A stretch of DNA of 64,000 nucleotides from Candidatus Hydrogenedentota bacterium (lineage in GTDB: Bacteria; Hydrogenedentota; Hydrogenedentia; Hydrogenedentales; JAGMZX01). A program made the translations under genes and the position numbers. The stretch covers positions 1-64,000 of the forward strand of contig JAKQEQ010000074.1 of NCBI GenBank assembly GCA_029556545.1, given 5' to 3'. Positions 32,800 to 45,574 of this stretch are shown here, piece after piece. The stretch's first letter is position 1. Every line of letters starts with the position of its first letter. The notes under the pieces are model-generated. The model saw only the letters and a list, made by a program, of their open reading frames with translations, did not search any database and was not told the DNA's origin.

Positions 32800-35337
32800 A
32801 TGAAACCGAGTCCCTTCGAGTCTATTGCCGTTGTGTGTGTTGCATTGTGCTTGACGGGCGGCGCGGCGGAAGGAAACGACGCGTTCCTCTTCGACGGAGG
32901 CGGGAGTCGCTACAGCATCGTAATCGGCGCGGCCGCAAGCCCCTCCGAGGAATACGCGGCCCAGGAACTGCAAACCCACTTCCATGCGTGTACCGGCGCG
33001 CAATTGCCCATCCTTCGCGAAGCGCCGCCCGCCGACGCGCCCATGATCGTGCTGGGTTGTGGCCGGGTCGCCGAGGCGCTCGGCGTTGACCCGCAACCCG
33101 AAGCGCTCGGCGAACAAGGCTACGTGATACGCACGGTCGCGTCGCATCTGGTGATCGCCGGCACGCCCGCCGCGGGAACGCTCTACGGCGTCTACGACTT
33201 CCTCGAAGACCATCTGGGCGTGCGCTGGCACGCGCCCGGCATCGTCAAGACGCCGCGCATCGATCGGCTGCCGCTGCCCGCGGAGGACCGGCTGGTCCGG
33301 CCCGCGTTTGCGTGGCGGCACGCGAGCTACGCCTGGCCCGGCGGCGACGCGGCGTTCCGCGCGCGCCAGCGCGATAATGCCGGCGGGGGCGGCGCGGACC
33401 ACGTCTACGGCGTACAATACGCCTTCGACGGCACCTGCCACAGCTATTTCCGCTTTGTTTCGCCCGGCGAATTCTTCGAGACGCACCCCGAGTATTTCTC
33501 CGAGATCGGCGGCGTGCGCCGCAGCCACGAGACGCAACTGTGTCTCACAAACCCGGACGTGCTCGAAGTCGTCACGGAGCGCATGCTCGCGCGGATGGCC
33601 GACATGCCCGGCGTGCGCCAGCACAATTTCTCGCAGATGGACTACTACAATTATTGCGAATGCGCCCGCTGCGCGGAAATCAATGAGCGCTACGGTACGA
33701 TGGGCGGCACGCAGTATTGGTTTCTGAACCAACTGGCGGCACGCACCGCGGAAGTCCACCCGGACAAACTCATCGGTACGCTCGCCTACATGTATACCGA
33801 AGAGCCGCCCAAGGGCCTGGAAATGCATCCGAACATCGCCGTCTGGCTCTGTCACATGTTTCCCTCGTGCGACAGCCATCCCATCGCGACGTGCCCCCTG
33901 AACGCGGACTATATGCGCCGCGCGCTGGCGTGGTCGAAGCTGGTCAAGCACCTTTACATCTGGCACTACATCGTCGATTTTGCCCATTACTACAACCCCT
34001 TCCCGAACCTGCGCGCCATGGCCGCCGACCTGCGGTTCTACCGCGACATCAGCGTCGAGGGCATTTACCTTCAGGGCATGGGACACGGCGGCGGCGGCGG
34101 CGAATTCAGCCTGCTACGGCCTTACTATGGCGTGAAGCTGCTCTGGAATCCCGACCAGGACGCTGAGGCGTTGATCGCCGATTTCGTCGAGGGGTACTAC
34201 GCCGCGGCGGCCCGGCCCATCCTCGAATACATCGCGCTCCTGCACGACAAGGTCGAGCGCGAGAACATCCACATGCACCTGTACACGAACCCCGCGCAGG
34301 GGTATCTGCCGGACGATGTTATCGCGCGGGCCATGACCCTGTTCGACGAGGCGGAGCAGGCAGTCGCGGAGGACCCCGAACTACTCGAACGGGTGAGGGT
34401 CGCGCGGATGCCGCTGACGTATGCGCGCGTGTTCCCGCGCAACGGGTATGTCATCGAGGGCAACCGGCTGAATTTCCAGGGGCCCTTCGCGCAACTGCCC
34501 GAGGTCACCGAGTTCGTCGACCGCATGCAGCGGCATGGCTTTCAGAGTCTTCGGGAAATGGAAGGCGACCCGCGGCAGATGCCCATGCTTTGCCTCGCCC
34601 TGAACGCGCCGATGGAAGTCGTTTCCATCGCGAACGAGCATCTCGCGATCGACGTCGTGCCCTTCCTCGGCGGGCGCGCGCTGCGTATCATCCACCGCGA
34701 GTCCGGCCAATGCATTACCTCCCACAACACGACGCGCAGCCTGTTCTTCCCGTTCTGCGGCGGCGAGGAGACCCGCGTCGGCGGCATCTTCTTCCCGATC
34801 AACGGCATGTTTGAGCTCTTCTCGGTCAAGGAACGCTCCGAAGATGCCGTGGCGCTGCATTCCAAACTGGGCGAGATTGACGTGACCCGCGAAATCCGCC
34901 TGCGACCCGGCAAACCCATCGCGGAGTTCGTGGTTACCGCGCTGAACGGCACGGACCAGCCCCGAGAGACGACCTTGCGCAGTCATCTGGAACTTGATCT
35001 AGGTGTGTTGCGCGACACGCGCGTCCGCTTCACTGATCGAACCGGCGCGGAAATCGCGCGCAACATGGAACCCATCATCGCCGGACTGCGTGAAGGCGAA
35101 CACTACCTCGATCAACGCGCGCCCAAGGGCGCCTGGACCTTTACGGGAAGCAAAGGCCTCGAAGTTACCCAGACCTTTGACGACGAACCGCTCGATTTCG
35201 CGTGGCTTTACGCTTACCCCGACTACCTGAACAACCTCGAGGCGGAAATCTGGCTCAAGCGGCTTACCCTCGCCCCCGGCGAAAGCATCATCCTGCGCCA
35301 CACGCTCGAAGTGCGCCCCGCTCAGGTCACGCGATAG
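32800..35337 (+). CDS. Secreted DUF4838 protein with glucuronidase-like N-terminal domain
   Basis: 845 residues with a signal peptide (1-26). Residues about 38-155 resemble the non-catalytic N-terminal domain of alpha-glucuronidases (IVIGAAASPSEEYAAQELQT, APMIVLGCGRVAEALGV, LYGVYDFLEDHLGVRWHAPG). Residues about 190-420 are the DUF4838 region (FFETHPEYFSEIGGVRRSHE, FSQMDYYNYCECARCAEINE, IWHYIVDFAHYYNPFPNLRA). The last 230 residues form a beta-rich domain that looks like a carbohydrate-binding or galactose-mutarotase-like fold. DUF4838 proteins are putative TIM-barrel polysaccharide-active enzymes common in Lentisphaerota-like bacteria, with unproven substrates. It diverges from the fused oxidoreductase gene. 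Confidence 0.82.
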   Translation: MKPSPFESIAVVCVALCLTGGAAEGNDAFLFDGGGSRYSIVIGAAASPSEEYAAQELQTHFHACTGAQLPILREAPPADAPMIVLGCGRVAEALGVDPQPEALGEQGYVIRTVASHLVIAGTPAAGTLYGVYDFLEDHLGVRWHAPGIVKTPRIDRLPLPAEDRLVRPAFAWRHASYAWPGGDAAFRARQRDNAGGGGADHVYGVQYAFDGTCHSYFRFVSPGEFFETHPEYFSEIGGVRRSHETQLCLTNPDVLEVVTERMLARMADMPGVRQHNFSQMDYYNYCECARCAEINERYGTMGGTQYWFLNQLAARTAEVHPDKLIGTLAYMYTEEPPKGLEMHPNIAVWLCHMFPSCDSHPIATCPLNADYMRRALAWSKLVKHLYIWHYIVDFAHYYNPFPNLRAMAADLRFYRDISVEGIYLQGMGHGGGGGEFSLLRPYYGVKLLWNPDQDAEALIADFVEGYYAAAARPILEYIALLHDKVERENIHMHLYTNPAQGYLPDDVIARAMTLFDEAEQAVAEDPELLERVRVARMPLTYARVFPRNGYVIEGNRLNFQGPFAQLPEVTEFVDRMQRHGFQSLREMEGDPRQMPMLCLALNAPMEVVSIANEHLAIDVVPFLGGRALRIIHRESGQCITSHNTTRSLFFPFCGGEETRVGGIFFPINGMFELFSVKERSEDAVALHSKLGEIDVTREIRLRPGKPIAEFVVTALNGTDQPRETTLRSHLELDLGVLRDTRVRFTDRTGAEIARNMEPIIAGLREGEHYLDQRAPKGAWTFTGSKGLEVTQTFDDEPLDFAWLYAYPDYLNNLEAEIWLKRLTLAPGESIILRHTLEVRPAQVTR

Positions 35338-35437
35338 ACGCCGGTTGACAAAAGCCCTCTGTCCCTTGGGTCGTTCTCGTCTCTTATGTCCTTCTCGCTT
35401 GGCTGTTGAAGGGCCGATTACGAGCGCGAGACGACGC

Positions 35438-36769
35438 CTACTTTCCCTGGAGGCTCACGAGGAATGTGTTTGTTCCAGGCGTGAGGTCGTAGCGGAGGAA
35501 GAGGAGCTCGCGAGGGAGTATCTTGCCTTCGATCAGCCCCGGCGCTTCGGCGATCTGGTACAGGCTGTAGTCGCCCCAAAGCGTGACGCCGTAGGGCATG
35601 GCGGCGGGGCTTTCGACCGTGATCTCGATCTCGCGACGCCAGGCGTATTGTGTGTTCCGCATCAGGCGCGCGCGGGGAATGATCGGCTCGGCGTAATAGG
35701 TCCGCGCGTCCCACGGACGTCGGTAATTGCGGATGCAGACGGGCTCGACCTTGCCGTCCACGAACATCATCTGCGCACCCCGGTCGTAATGCAGGAACGT
35801 GCGGGGCCACGGCCCGGGACAGGTGCTCCAGGCGTAGTCGGGGTTGGGCCGGGGATGGGGCGTGTCTTCCCAGAGCATATACGATGACGCCGTGTGCGGA
35901 TTGCGCTCCCGATAGGCGCGAACGGCTTCGGCCAGGGTCATGACGCGGGCGCGGGGCGTCACGTAGCGCGCGAACGCATCGAGCATGACGGCGGCCTCAC
36001 GGATATCCTCCTCGGTGTAACAGAGCCAGCCCTCGCCCCGCTCCATCTCGTGCGCTTCCTGGTGCTGCAAGAGAAAGACCTGGTCGTTCCAGCGCGTATT
36101 TCGGAAATAGTTATCGGCCAGTCCCTTCCAATAGTCGATGTTTTCCCAGGAACAAAGCCCGCCGCGCGCGACATCATTCGGGTCCGTCGAATACAGGCAC
36201 GGATTACCGCTGTGAAACGACTTGAGCAGGTCGCGGGCGGTCCATTCCATTGCGACGACGCCCCGGTCTTTCGCCGGGCGCAGCCGGTCGTCCGGGTCCA
36301 TGTAGTAGAAGTCCCAGGGACAACCCCGATCCGTGATCGCGTCCACCTCGATCTGTTCCCAGCAGAAGCCCCAGAGTCCCTCGAACCCGAGCGCCTCCAG
36401 CAGCCGCACAATCTCGGGGTCTTGATGATTGCCCGCCGCGACAACCAGCTCCGCCCACGGCAACACGCGCTGCACGGCGTCCCGCGCGGCGGCCAATTGC
36501 GTCTTCTTCGCGTCAAACGCGCCGCTCAACCGCGCCTGAGCGCCCAGGGTGAGGTCCGGCGTTGCCAACGCCACGTCGTCCCCGAAGCGCTCATGCCAAG
36601 CCGTCAGTTGCGGCGCGGCTATGCTCGCGGATTCCGGGCTGACGAGCCACGTGACGCGCACGCCGTACGGGTGGAGCGTATCGGCGAGCAGCCGCATCCC
36701 GTCGAGGCAGGTCGCGCCGTCGCGATGCCGCGCCGCCGTCGCGGCGAAGGTGTAGACGAGCTCGCCCAT
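35438..36769 (-). CDS. Uncharacterised protein, possibly deacetylase- or GH57-like
   Basis: 443 residues from ATG 36769, which overlaps the stop of the upstream lipoprotein by one base (TGATG), so translation is coupled. There is no signal peptide. The N-terminal half (LYGVRVTWLV-like strand HPYGVRVTWLVSPESASIAA, FEGLWGFCWEQIEVDAITDR, GCPWDFYYMDPDD) has the look of a seven-stranded barrel of the NodB/GH57 type, with QVFLLQHQEAHEMERGE as a possible metal-site strand. The C-terminal 100 residues are a beta-sandwich. The assignment is weak; I would call it hypothetical if no structural match is found. Confidence 0.55.
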   Translation of the reverse strand: MGELVYTFAATAARHRDGATCLDGMRLLADTLHPYGVRVTWLVSPESASIAAPQLTAWHERFGDDVALATPDLTLGAQARLSGAFDAKKTQLAAARDAVQRVLPWAELVVAAGNHQDPEIVRLLEALGFEGLWGFCWEQIEVDAITDRGCPWDFYYMDPDDRLRPAKDRGVVAMEWTARDLLKSFHSGNPCLYSTDPNDVARGGLCSWENIDYWKGLADNYFRNTRWNDQVFLLQHQEAHEMERGEGWLCYTEEDIREAAVMLDAFARYVTPRARVMTLAEAVRAYRERNPHTASSYMLWEDTPHPRPNPDYAWSTCPGPWPRTFLHYDRGAQMMFVDGKVEPVCIRNYRRPWDARTYYAEPIIPRARLMRNTQYAWRREIEITVESPAAMPYGVTLWGDYSLYQIAEAPGLIEGKILPRELLFLRYDLTPGTNTFLVSLQGK

Positions 36770-37437
36770 CAGGAGGCCGTCGGAATCGCGACGCCCGCCA
36801 GGATGCGCGCCGCGTCCTCCGCGATGCGGGCGACAGCGTCGCTCATGGCGGCGGCCAACGCGCCGGGCGTCGCCTCGTGCACCGGCCCAGATGCGCGGAG
36901 CAGGCCCGACCAGACCAGGCGCACACCGCGCGCCTCGCGCACCTCGATATGCACGGCGACTTCGGCCATCGGCGGCGTGACCGTGCGGTTCTCGAGGAAC
37001 CGGCGCACCTCGCCTGTGAGGATGAGGTCCGGTCGGGCCATATCGGCGGCGTCGCCCACGTCCTGAAACCGGCCCATGCCGGCGAGGGCGTCGCGGACGG
37101 CCCGGGTGATTACGTCGGCGGGCGGTTCCGCCCATTCGAGGCGGTCGCGAAACACGAGTTCCTGATCCTCGCCGAGATACGTGATCGGCTGCGTATAGGG
37201 TTTCGCCGTCATGAACGGGCGGACGCCGAGGGTGAACGGCAGCGGTTCGGGAGAAGGCATGTCTGTCGATGTGGTCTCCGGTTGCGCGGCGTCCGTATCC
37301 GTGCGAATGACGCTGGGAATAGCCGACGCAGGAGGCGCGGTGGCGGGCTCGACCAGGAAGTAGCGCGTCGGCGCGACCTTGTGCGTGAGGCATCCTGCCA
37401 TCGCCGCACAACTAAGGGCCAACAACCAATATCGCAT
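36769..37437 (-). CDS. ABC-type transport auxiliary lipoprotein (PqiC-like)
   Basis: 222 residues from ATG 37437. The lipoprotein signal MRYWLLALSCAAMAGC has a good lipobox. The mature part has a variable Pro/Thr linker and then the fold typical of this family: FTLGVRPFMTAKPYTQPITY, LEWAEPPADVITRAVRDALA, and ARPDLILTGEVRRFLENRTV. Members sit on the outer membrane side of MCE/Mla or Pqi lipid-transport systems. It starts 4 bp after mlaD ends and is the last Mla-type component of the operon. Confidence 0.8.
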   Translation of the reverse strand: MRYWLLALSCAAMAGCLTHKVAPTRYFLVEPATAPPASAIPSVIRTDTDAAQPETTSTDMPSPEPLPFTLGVRPFMTAKPYTQPITYLGEDQELVFRDRLEWAEPPADVITRAVRDALAGMGRFQDVGDAADMARPDLILTGEVRRFLENRTVTPPMAEVAVHIEVREARGVRLVWSGLLRASGPVHEATPGALAAAMSDAVARIAEDAARILAGVAIPTAS

Positions 37438-37441
37438 ACTA

Positions 37442-38407
37442 TTACCTCTCCTCAACGGGGGCATGTCCGCGCACCAGCGACGCCGGGTCATCGCGCAGTT
37501 GATTGCTTAAGCGGCGCAACGACGCCAGCGTGTCGTTCAGTTCACGCAGGCTCGCGCGCAAGGCAAACTCGACGTTATCCGCCTCGTGCGTCACATTCGC
37601 GAACACATTGTCCAGACCCGAGGCGGTGTGTTCGAGCTGGGCCGTGAGTCTGGCGGCGTTATCCAGCACCCGCTCGAGGCCGGCCTCGATTTCCTTGAGA
37701 TCTACTGGCTCGATCTTGGCCTGAAGCGTGCCGGCAAGGTCCTTCGCGCTGTCCGCAAACGTCTTTATGCTATCGGCAACCTCGAGAATCCGCTCCACCG
37801 CGCCGCTCGTCTCCTCGCGCACGTACTTGAGGGTCTCGGTAGCCTCCTGGACCATCACCCGCGCGTCCTCCACCAACCTGCCGGATTCCTCGACGACCTT
37901 GGTCAAGCCGCCTTCCTCGAGTCCCTCGAGTCCGGTCGCCACACGGTCCGAAATGTCCGCGAACGTGTCCATCAACTCCTCGAGCTGTCCGCCGATAGCC
38001 GTTAACGCCGAGACTTTCGAGGGGATGATGCTGTTCGGGGGCAGTTCGCCGGCGGCATGATTGCCGCCGCTCAGCGACACCGCCAGCGTGCCCGCGGCGA
38101 AGCTCGAAATGACGAGCTGGGCCTCGACACCGTTATAGAGGGTCGCTTTCCTTGAGTCCACCACTATCTCGACGCTGACCAGGTTCAGGCGGGTGACCGA
38201 AATGTTGCGCACCTTCCCGATGGGCACGCCCAGGTACTCGACGATGCCGCCCTCGTAGAGCCCGAGGACGGATTCCTCGAAAATAATCCAGTGGTGGATG
38301 CCGCGGTCCTCGATCAGGCCGGCCACGAGCGTGATCCCGATCGCCGTGAGGGCGAAACAGACAAAGAGGAATACGCCCACTCTGACCTTCTGTTTGCGTG
38401 TCGCCAA
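37442..38407 (-). CDS. mlaD: MlaD-type MCE-domain lipid transport protein
   Basis: 321 residues: one N-terminal membrane helix (VRVGVFLFVCFALTAIGITL), an MCE domain (about 40-125, FEESVLGLYEGGIVEYLGVP and IGKVRNISV), then a long amphipathic helical region (140-310) with many hydrophobic heptads that should build a periplasmic tube or needle. It binds phospholipids for transport between the membranes. It is longer than E. coli MlaD (about 180 residues), nearer to the extended PqiB/YrbD-like types. Operon order: STAS-MlaE, MlaF, MlaD, lipoprotein. Confidence 0.87.
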   Translation of the reverse strand: MATRKQKVRVGVFLFVCFALTAIGITLVAGLIEDRGIHHWIIFEESVLGLYEGGIVEYLGVPIGKVRNISVTRLNLVSVEIVVDSRKATLYNGVEAQLVISSFAAGTLAVSLSGGNHAAGELPPNSIIPSKVSALTAIGGQLEELMDTFADISDRVATGLEGLEEGGLTKVVEESGRLVEDARVMVQEATETLKYVREETSGAVERILEVADSIKTFADSAKDLAGTLQAKIEPVDLKEIEAGLERVLDNAARLTAQLEHTASGLDNVFANVTHEADNVEFALRASLRELNDTLASLRRLSNQLRDDPASLVRGHAPVEER

Positions 38408-38425
38408 CCCGTGTTCCTTCCGCTC

Positions 38426-39190
38426 CTAAACGTTGCGTTGCGTGATGTAGGCGTCGGGCCGCCGCTCGAAGAACTGCCGCACGCGCTCCACGTCCGTCCG
38501 CTCCACATCCTCGAGGGTCCCGGAAAACACCGCGCGGCCTTCATCGAGCATAAGTATACGGTCCGCAATCTTACGAATCGACTGGAGCTCATGCGTAACA
38601 ATTACGAACGTGATCCCGAGCACCCGTTTCAATTTCAGGATAACTTCGTCGAGGCCAGAGGCCATTATCGGATCGAGGCCCGCCGACGGCTCGTCGAAGT
38701 AGACCAGAGGCGGGTCGAGCGCGATGGCCCGGGCGAGCCCGGCGCGCTTGCGCATACCGCCGGACAACTCGTCCGGCATCAGGTCCTCGGCGCCGGCCAG
38801 TCCCACAAGACTCAGCTTCATCCGCACAATGGCGTTAATGAGACGCTTGTCGCAGGTCCCGTACTCACGAAGGGGCAGCGCCACGTTGTCGCCGACCGTC
38901 ATCGAGTTGAGGAGCCCGCTCGATTGAAACGCAATGCCGATATCCCGTTGCATCCGGGCCATTTCGTCCTCGTCCAGGACGGCAATGTCGCGGCCGTCGT
39001 GGATAATCCTCCCGGCAGTCGGTTTGAGCAGGCCGCACATGTGCTTCAACAGCGTGGTCTTGCCGCAGCCGCTGCCCCCGATGACGAGCGAAATCTCGCC
39101 CGCCGGCACGGCGAACGAGACCCCGTCGAGAATCTTCTTCTCGCCGTAATGCGTCACCAGGTTCTCGACCTCGATAATAGCTCCAGCCAT
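38426..39190 (-). CDS. mlaF: MlaF-type ABC ATPase
   Basis: 254 residues. ATG 39190 is preferred over the one at 39199 because GAGGAAC then serves as ribosome site. Walker A is VIGGSGCGKTTLLKHMCGLL, the signature LSGGMRKRAGLARAIALDP is the LSGGM variant typical of Mla ATPases, and Walker B is PPLVYFDEPSAGLDPIMASG. It energises MlaE. It ends 18 bp before mlaD starts. Confidence 0.92.
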   Translation of the reverse strand: MAGAIIEVENLVTHYGEKKILDGVSFAVPAGEISLVIGGSGCGKTTLLKHMCGLLKPTAGRIIHDGRDIAVLDEDEMARMQRDIGIAFQSSGLLNSMTVGDNVALPLREYGTCDKRLINAIVRMKLSLVGLAGAEDLMPDELSGGMRKRAGLARAIALDPPLVYFDEPSAGLDPIMASGLDEVILKLKRVLGITFVIVTHELQSIRKIADRILMLDEGRAVFSGTLEDVERTDVERVRQFFERRPDAYITQRNV

Positions 39191-39233
39191 GTTCCTCATA
39201 GTCCGCGCCGAATACGCGGCGGTTTCCCACGTC

Positions 39234-42352
<3,119 letters not shown>

Positions 42353-42508
42353 TTATAAGAGATTTGGGCCGCCCCCCGCACAAGCCGGTCCTCCTGCTCG
42401 TTTTGGGGGATGGGAAGCATCACCGGCAATCCGAGGCCGTGGCAAAGCACTGCCGACGTCTCCTTGCGGCATGGTGTCTGGAACTCCCCGCGGCCGGCGC
42501 GGAGTAGA

Positions 42509-43486
42509 TTACTTCGCCGACTCTGCCTGGTCGCGTCGCTGCTTCAACTCGCGCCACGTGGTGAGGATAACGCCCCGCTCGACGATGAAGCGGCGCAGGC
42601 GCGGGTCGGTCATGGCGTTCAGGTCGCCCGTGCGGGTGACGGCGCTGCCGGAGAACACGGGGAATTCCTCGGTGACCTGCGTGGGGTGGATGACGATCTC
42701 GAGGAGACCGGGCGGCATTTCCTCGAGGACCGCGATGAAGCGGTCGGTCTTGTCCTCGGTCTTCCAATCGTAGCTGGACGCGTGGATATCGTCCAACGCG
42801 GGAAGGCCGCCGGACCAGGCCCTCTCGGCCATCTCGCGCAGCCCATCCAGCGGGACCGGCGAGTTCTGGTTCAGAAAATGCAGGTGGCCGCCCGCGACCA
42901 GCACCGGGATTCGCTTCTCGATGCCGAGGTCAATGTAGCGCTCGAAGTAGGCCCTCGAGAAGAACAGCGTGGCCATGTGCGAATCGAGGTGGGTGGCTTT
43001 GATGCCCATCCGCTCGGCTTTCTCGACCTGCACGCGAAGTTCCGTATCGACTTCCTGGGGTGTCGCGTGCGTGACTACCTGCATCACGTCGCCCCAGAGG
43101 TAGCCGTCGGGATCAACCAAACCGGGAACCGCTGGGGCTCCCGCTACCGGCCCCCAGCGATAACGGTCCCATTCGGAGGTTAGAGTCAAGTGCAGACCCG
43201 CATCACAGTCGGGATGCGTCTTGAGATAGTCCCGGAATTCGGGAACCCACGAACACGGCATCATGATGCTGGTTGACGTGGCTACACCGTCCTCGATCGC
43301 TTTGATAGTCCCCAGATTCGAGGCGTGGGACATGCCCGCATCGTCGATGTGAAAGACAACAACTTTGTCCTCGGGACCCCACCCCAACCGCTCGGCATAA
43401 GAAGGCGACTCCGCGCCTCGGGCCGCCGCCGCCGCAAAAAGCCACACCGTGACCAAGAACGTCTGCACGAGAGAATGCCGTTCCAT
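42509..43486 (-). CDS. Secreted YdjC/ChbG-like carbohydrate deacetylase family protein
   Basis: 325 residues with a signal peptide (1-25, ending AARG). KVVVFHIDDAGMSHASNLGT has the metal-binding Asp pair of the YdjC family, GLHLTLTSEWD the first His, and IKATHLDSHMATLFFSRAYF the second. IHPTQVTEEFPVFSG supplies the late His. Family members remove acetyl groups from chito-oligosaccharides in the cytoplasm; a signal peptide is less usual and points to work on extracellular or envelope glycans. The enzyme substrate is not determined. Confidence 0.8.
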   Translation of the reverse strand: MERHSLVQTFLVTVWLFAAAAARGAESPSYAERLGWGPEDKVVVFHIDDAGMSHASNLGTIKAIEDGVATSTSIMMPCSWVPEFRDYLKTHPDCDAGLHLTLTSEWDRYRWGPVAGAPAVPGLVDPDGYLWGDVMQVVTHATPQEVDTELRVQVEKAERMGIKATHLDSHMATLFFSRAYFERYIDLGIEKRIPVLVAGGHLHFLNQNSPVPLDGLREMAERAWSGGLPALDDIHASSYDWKTEDKTDRFIAVLEEMPPGLLEIVIHPTQVTEEFPVFSGSAVTRTGDLNAMTDPRLRRFIVERGVILTTWRELKQRRDQAESAK

Positions 43487-43757
43487 GTATTGGACTCCTA
43501 CTATCCTGGAAACAGTTCATGCGGCGGTCGGTTCTGTTGCTGCCGACACAGCGGCGCCCAACTCTCGCGACGCACCGGACGCCGCATACCGGGTGCCCCG
43601 AATTATTTTTCTTGACGCCTCGTGGAACATATGATAGAAGAAAGGGCGCAGGGAAGACGAGTAATCCAGTTGCGCTTTGTCATGCCCGCGGTATATTCTG
43701 GACACGCGGGGCGCAAAGTGCTAAGGATGCGCCGTAAGGTAAAGTCAGGTTTGTATT

Positions 43758-44516
43758 ATGGGTATGCGACCCCCAACAGTGCGCGTGGACGCGGACGCGG
43801 TGTGTGCGCAATGCGGCACGGTAAACCCGGAAGATACGCTGATCTGCAAGGTGTGCGGGAATAACCTGCGCGACCAGCGGGCCGCTCGATTGGTTGGCGG
43901 CGGGGTGGTCGAGGCCCCGCCCGAGGTGACGGAGCGGCGGCGTTGGCTTGGGGGCGTTCTGGCGGTCATCGGGCTGATCCTTGTCGCAGTGGTGCTGATG
44001 AACCTGCGAACCATTGAAGAGGGGTTGGTCGAGATCTTGGCGGGACCCACCGGTCCCGACTTGGGGCTGTGGAGCGGCGCGCCGGGGGCGGTGCTCGATG
44101 ACTTGGCGGAGGAACTGGCCTCGTCGCCCTTGGCCGAGGATGAGCGGCACGATGCGGTAATGCAACCGATCGGTTCGACCGGATATGTGGGGCGCTTTGT
44201 ACTGGCCATTGAAGACCCGGAAGTGGGCTTGCACCCAATCGGGGAAGCCGTGGTCCGGCTTGAGGACGGCGTCTACTATTTCGTGGGGCGTGCGGGGGCG
44301 ACAGAGGTGCGCGGCACGGCATACGAGAACAACAACGGTTTTCTCGTCGCTGACTGGGGCTGCGCGGGATTCCGCATCGGGGCCCAAGAGCATGAGGTGC
44401 GCGGGGCGGCGGGTCCGCGTGATGGCGGCGGCTTCGCGTGCTACGGCGAAAGCGACGAATTCGAACACGGCTTCAATTTCCTTGCATTCTCCGTATTGCG
44501 TTCGCCTGTTTCCTGA
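43758..44516 (+). CDS. Zinc-ribbon membrane protein of unknown function
   Basis: 252 residues. An N-terminal zinc ribbon, CAQCGTVNPEDTLICKVCG (two CxxC pairs, residues 15-33), is followed by one membrane helix (WLGGVLAVIGLILVAVVLMN, about 62-81) and an extracytoplasmic domain of about 170 residues with GLHPIGEAVVRLEDGVYYFV and GTAYENNNGFLVADWGCAGF. The ribbon is cytoplasmic and the rest exposed. I do not recognise a function. It lies 90 bp before ftsY in the same direction. Confidence 0.65.
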   Translation: MGMRPPTVRVDADAVCAQCGTVNPEDTLICKVCGNNLRDQRAARLVGGGVVEAPPEVTERRRWLGGVLAVIGLILVAVVLMNLRTIEEGLVEILAGPTGPDLGLWSGAPGAVLDDLAEELASSPLAEDERHDAVMQPIGSTGYVGRFVLAIEDPEVGLHPIGEAVVRLEDGVYYFVGRAGATEVRGTAYENNNGFLVADWGCAGFRIGAQEHEVRGAAGPRDGGGFACYGESDEFEHGFNFLAFSVLRSPVS

Positions 44517-44606
44517 ACGAGGCGCTTAATCGGTGCATGGCTTGGCTCCGGGGGGGCTTTGTCGCGCCGCATAATGAGGTCCGGGACAAGTCAAGGAAGC
44601 AAGAAC

Positions 44607-45530
44607 ATGGCAAGGACGGGTTTCTTCGGGCGGTTGCGCGAAGGACTGACGAAAGCGCGTGGCGGTCTCGTCGACCGGGTAAAGGACGTATTTCGCGGCA
44701 GGCTGCGCATTGATACGGCAGTGTTCGCGGACCTCGAGGAGGTGCTTATCGAGGCGGACCTCGGCGTCGAGACGACGCTGCGCATCCTCGAACAGATGCG
44801 CGCAACGGCGACGGAGCAGCGGCTTGAGAATCCCGAGGACCTGTACCGCCTGCTGGAAGACGAACTGGGGCGGCTGCTCGAGCAGGGCGACCACGCCGCC
44901 GCGTTCGCTGCCCCGTCCGGGCCGCATGTCACGCTGATCGCCGGCGTGAACGGGACGGGCAAGACGACAACGGCTGGCAAGCTTGCCGCGCGGCTTATCG
45001 GCGAGGGCAAAAAGGTTATTCTCGGCGCGGCGGACACGTTTCGCGCGGCCGCGACCGAACAACTCACGGTCTGGAGCGAACGCACGGGCGCGGCAATCGT
45101 CAAGCACGCCGAGGGCGCGGACCCCGCCGCGGTGGCCTATGACGCCGTGGACGCGGCCCTGGCGCGCGGCGTGGACTGTGTGCTCATCGACACGGCGGGG
45201 CGCTTGCACACGAAGGTCAACCTCATGGAGGAGCTGCGGAAAATCCAGCGCGTGGTCAAGAAGCGCATTCCGGAGGCGCCGCACGAGGTGTTGCTGGTGC
45301 TGGACGCCACCACGGGGCAGAACGGGCTGCAGCAGGCGCGCATCTTCACCGAGGCGCTGCAGGTCACGGGCATCGTGTTGACGAAGCTCGACGGCACGGC
45401 CAAGGGCGGTATCGTGGTCGCCATTCAAAAGGAACTGGGGATTCCCATCAAGTTCATCGGTGTCGGCGAGCAAGTGGACGACCTGCAGCCCTTCGATGCG
45501 AAGGAGTTCGTCGAGGCCCTCTTCGAGTAG
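44607..45530 (+). CDS. ftsY: Signal recognition particle receptor FtsY
   Basis: 307 residues from ATG 44607. It guides ribosomes making membrane proteins to SecYEG by docking with SRP. The NG domain shows G1 GVNGTGKTTTAGKLAARLI, then ILGAADTFRAAATEQL, DCVLIDTAGRLHTKVNLMEE (G3) and TKLDGTAKGGIVVAI (G4/G5). The acidic N-terminal A domain of E. coli FtsY is missing, as in many phyla, and replaced by a short helix FFGRLREGLTKARGGLVDRV that can bind lipid. Confidence 0.95.
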   Translation: MARTGFFGRLREGLTKARGGLVDRVKDVFRGRLRIDTAVFADLEEVLIEADLGVETTLRILEQMRATATEQRLENPEDLYRLLEDELGRLLEQGDHAAAFAAPSGPHVTLIAGVNGTGKTTTAGKLAARLIGEGKKVILGAADTFRAAATEQLTVWSERTGAAIVKHAEGADPAAVAYDAVDAALARGVDCVLIDTAGRLHTKVNLMEELRKIQRVVKKRIPEAPHEVLLVLDATTGQNGLQQARIFTEALQVTGIVLTKLDGTAKGGIVVAIQKELGIPIKFIGVGEQVDDLQPFDAKEFVEALFE

Positions 45531-45574
45531 CGCCGCGAGCCGCTGTGCCGTCCGGCGGGACCGTGGCCGATCGG

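Noticed and set aside
35338-35437. Short gap after the DUF4838 gene
   Set aside because: No hairpin, promoter or frame of note.
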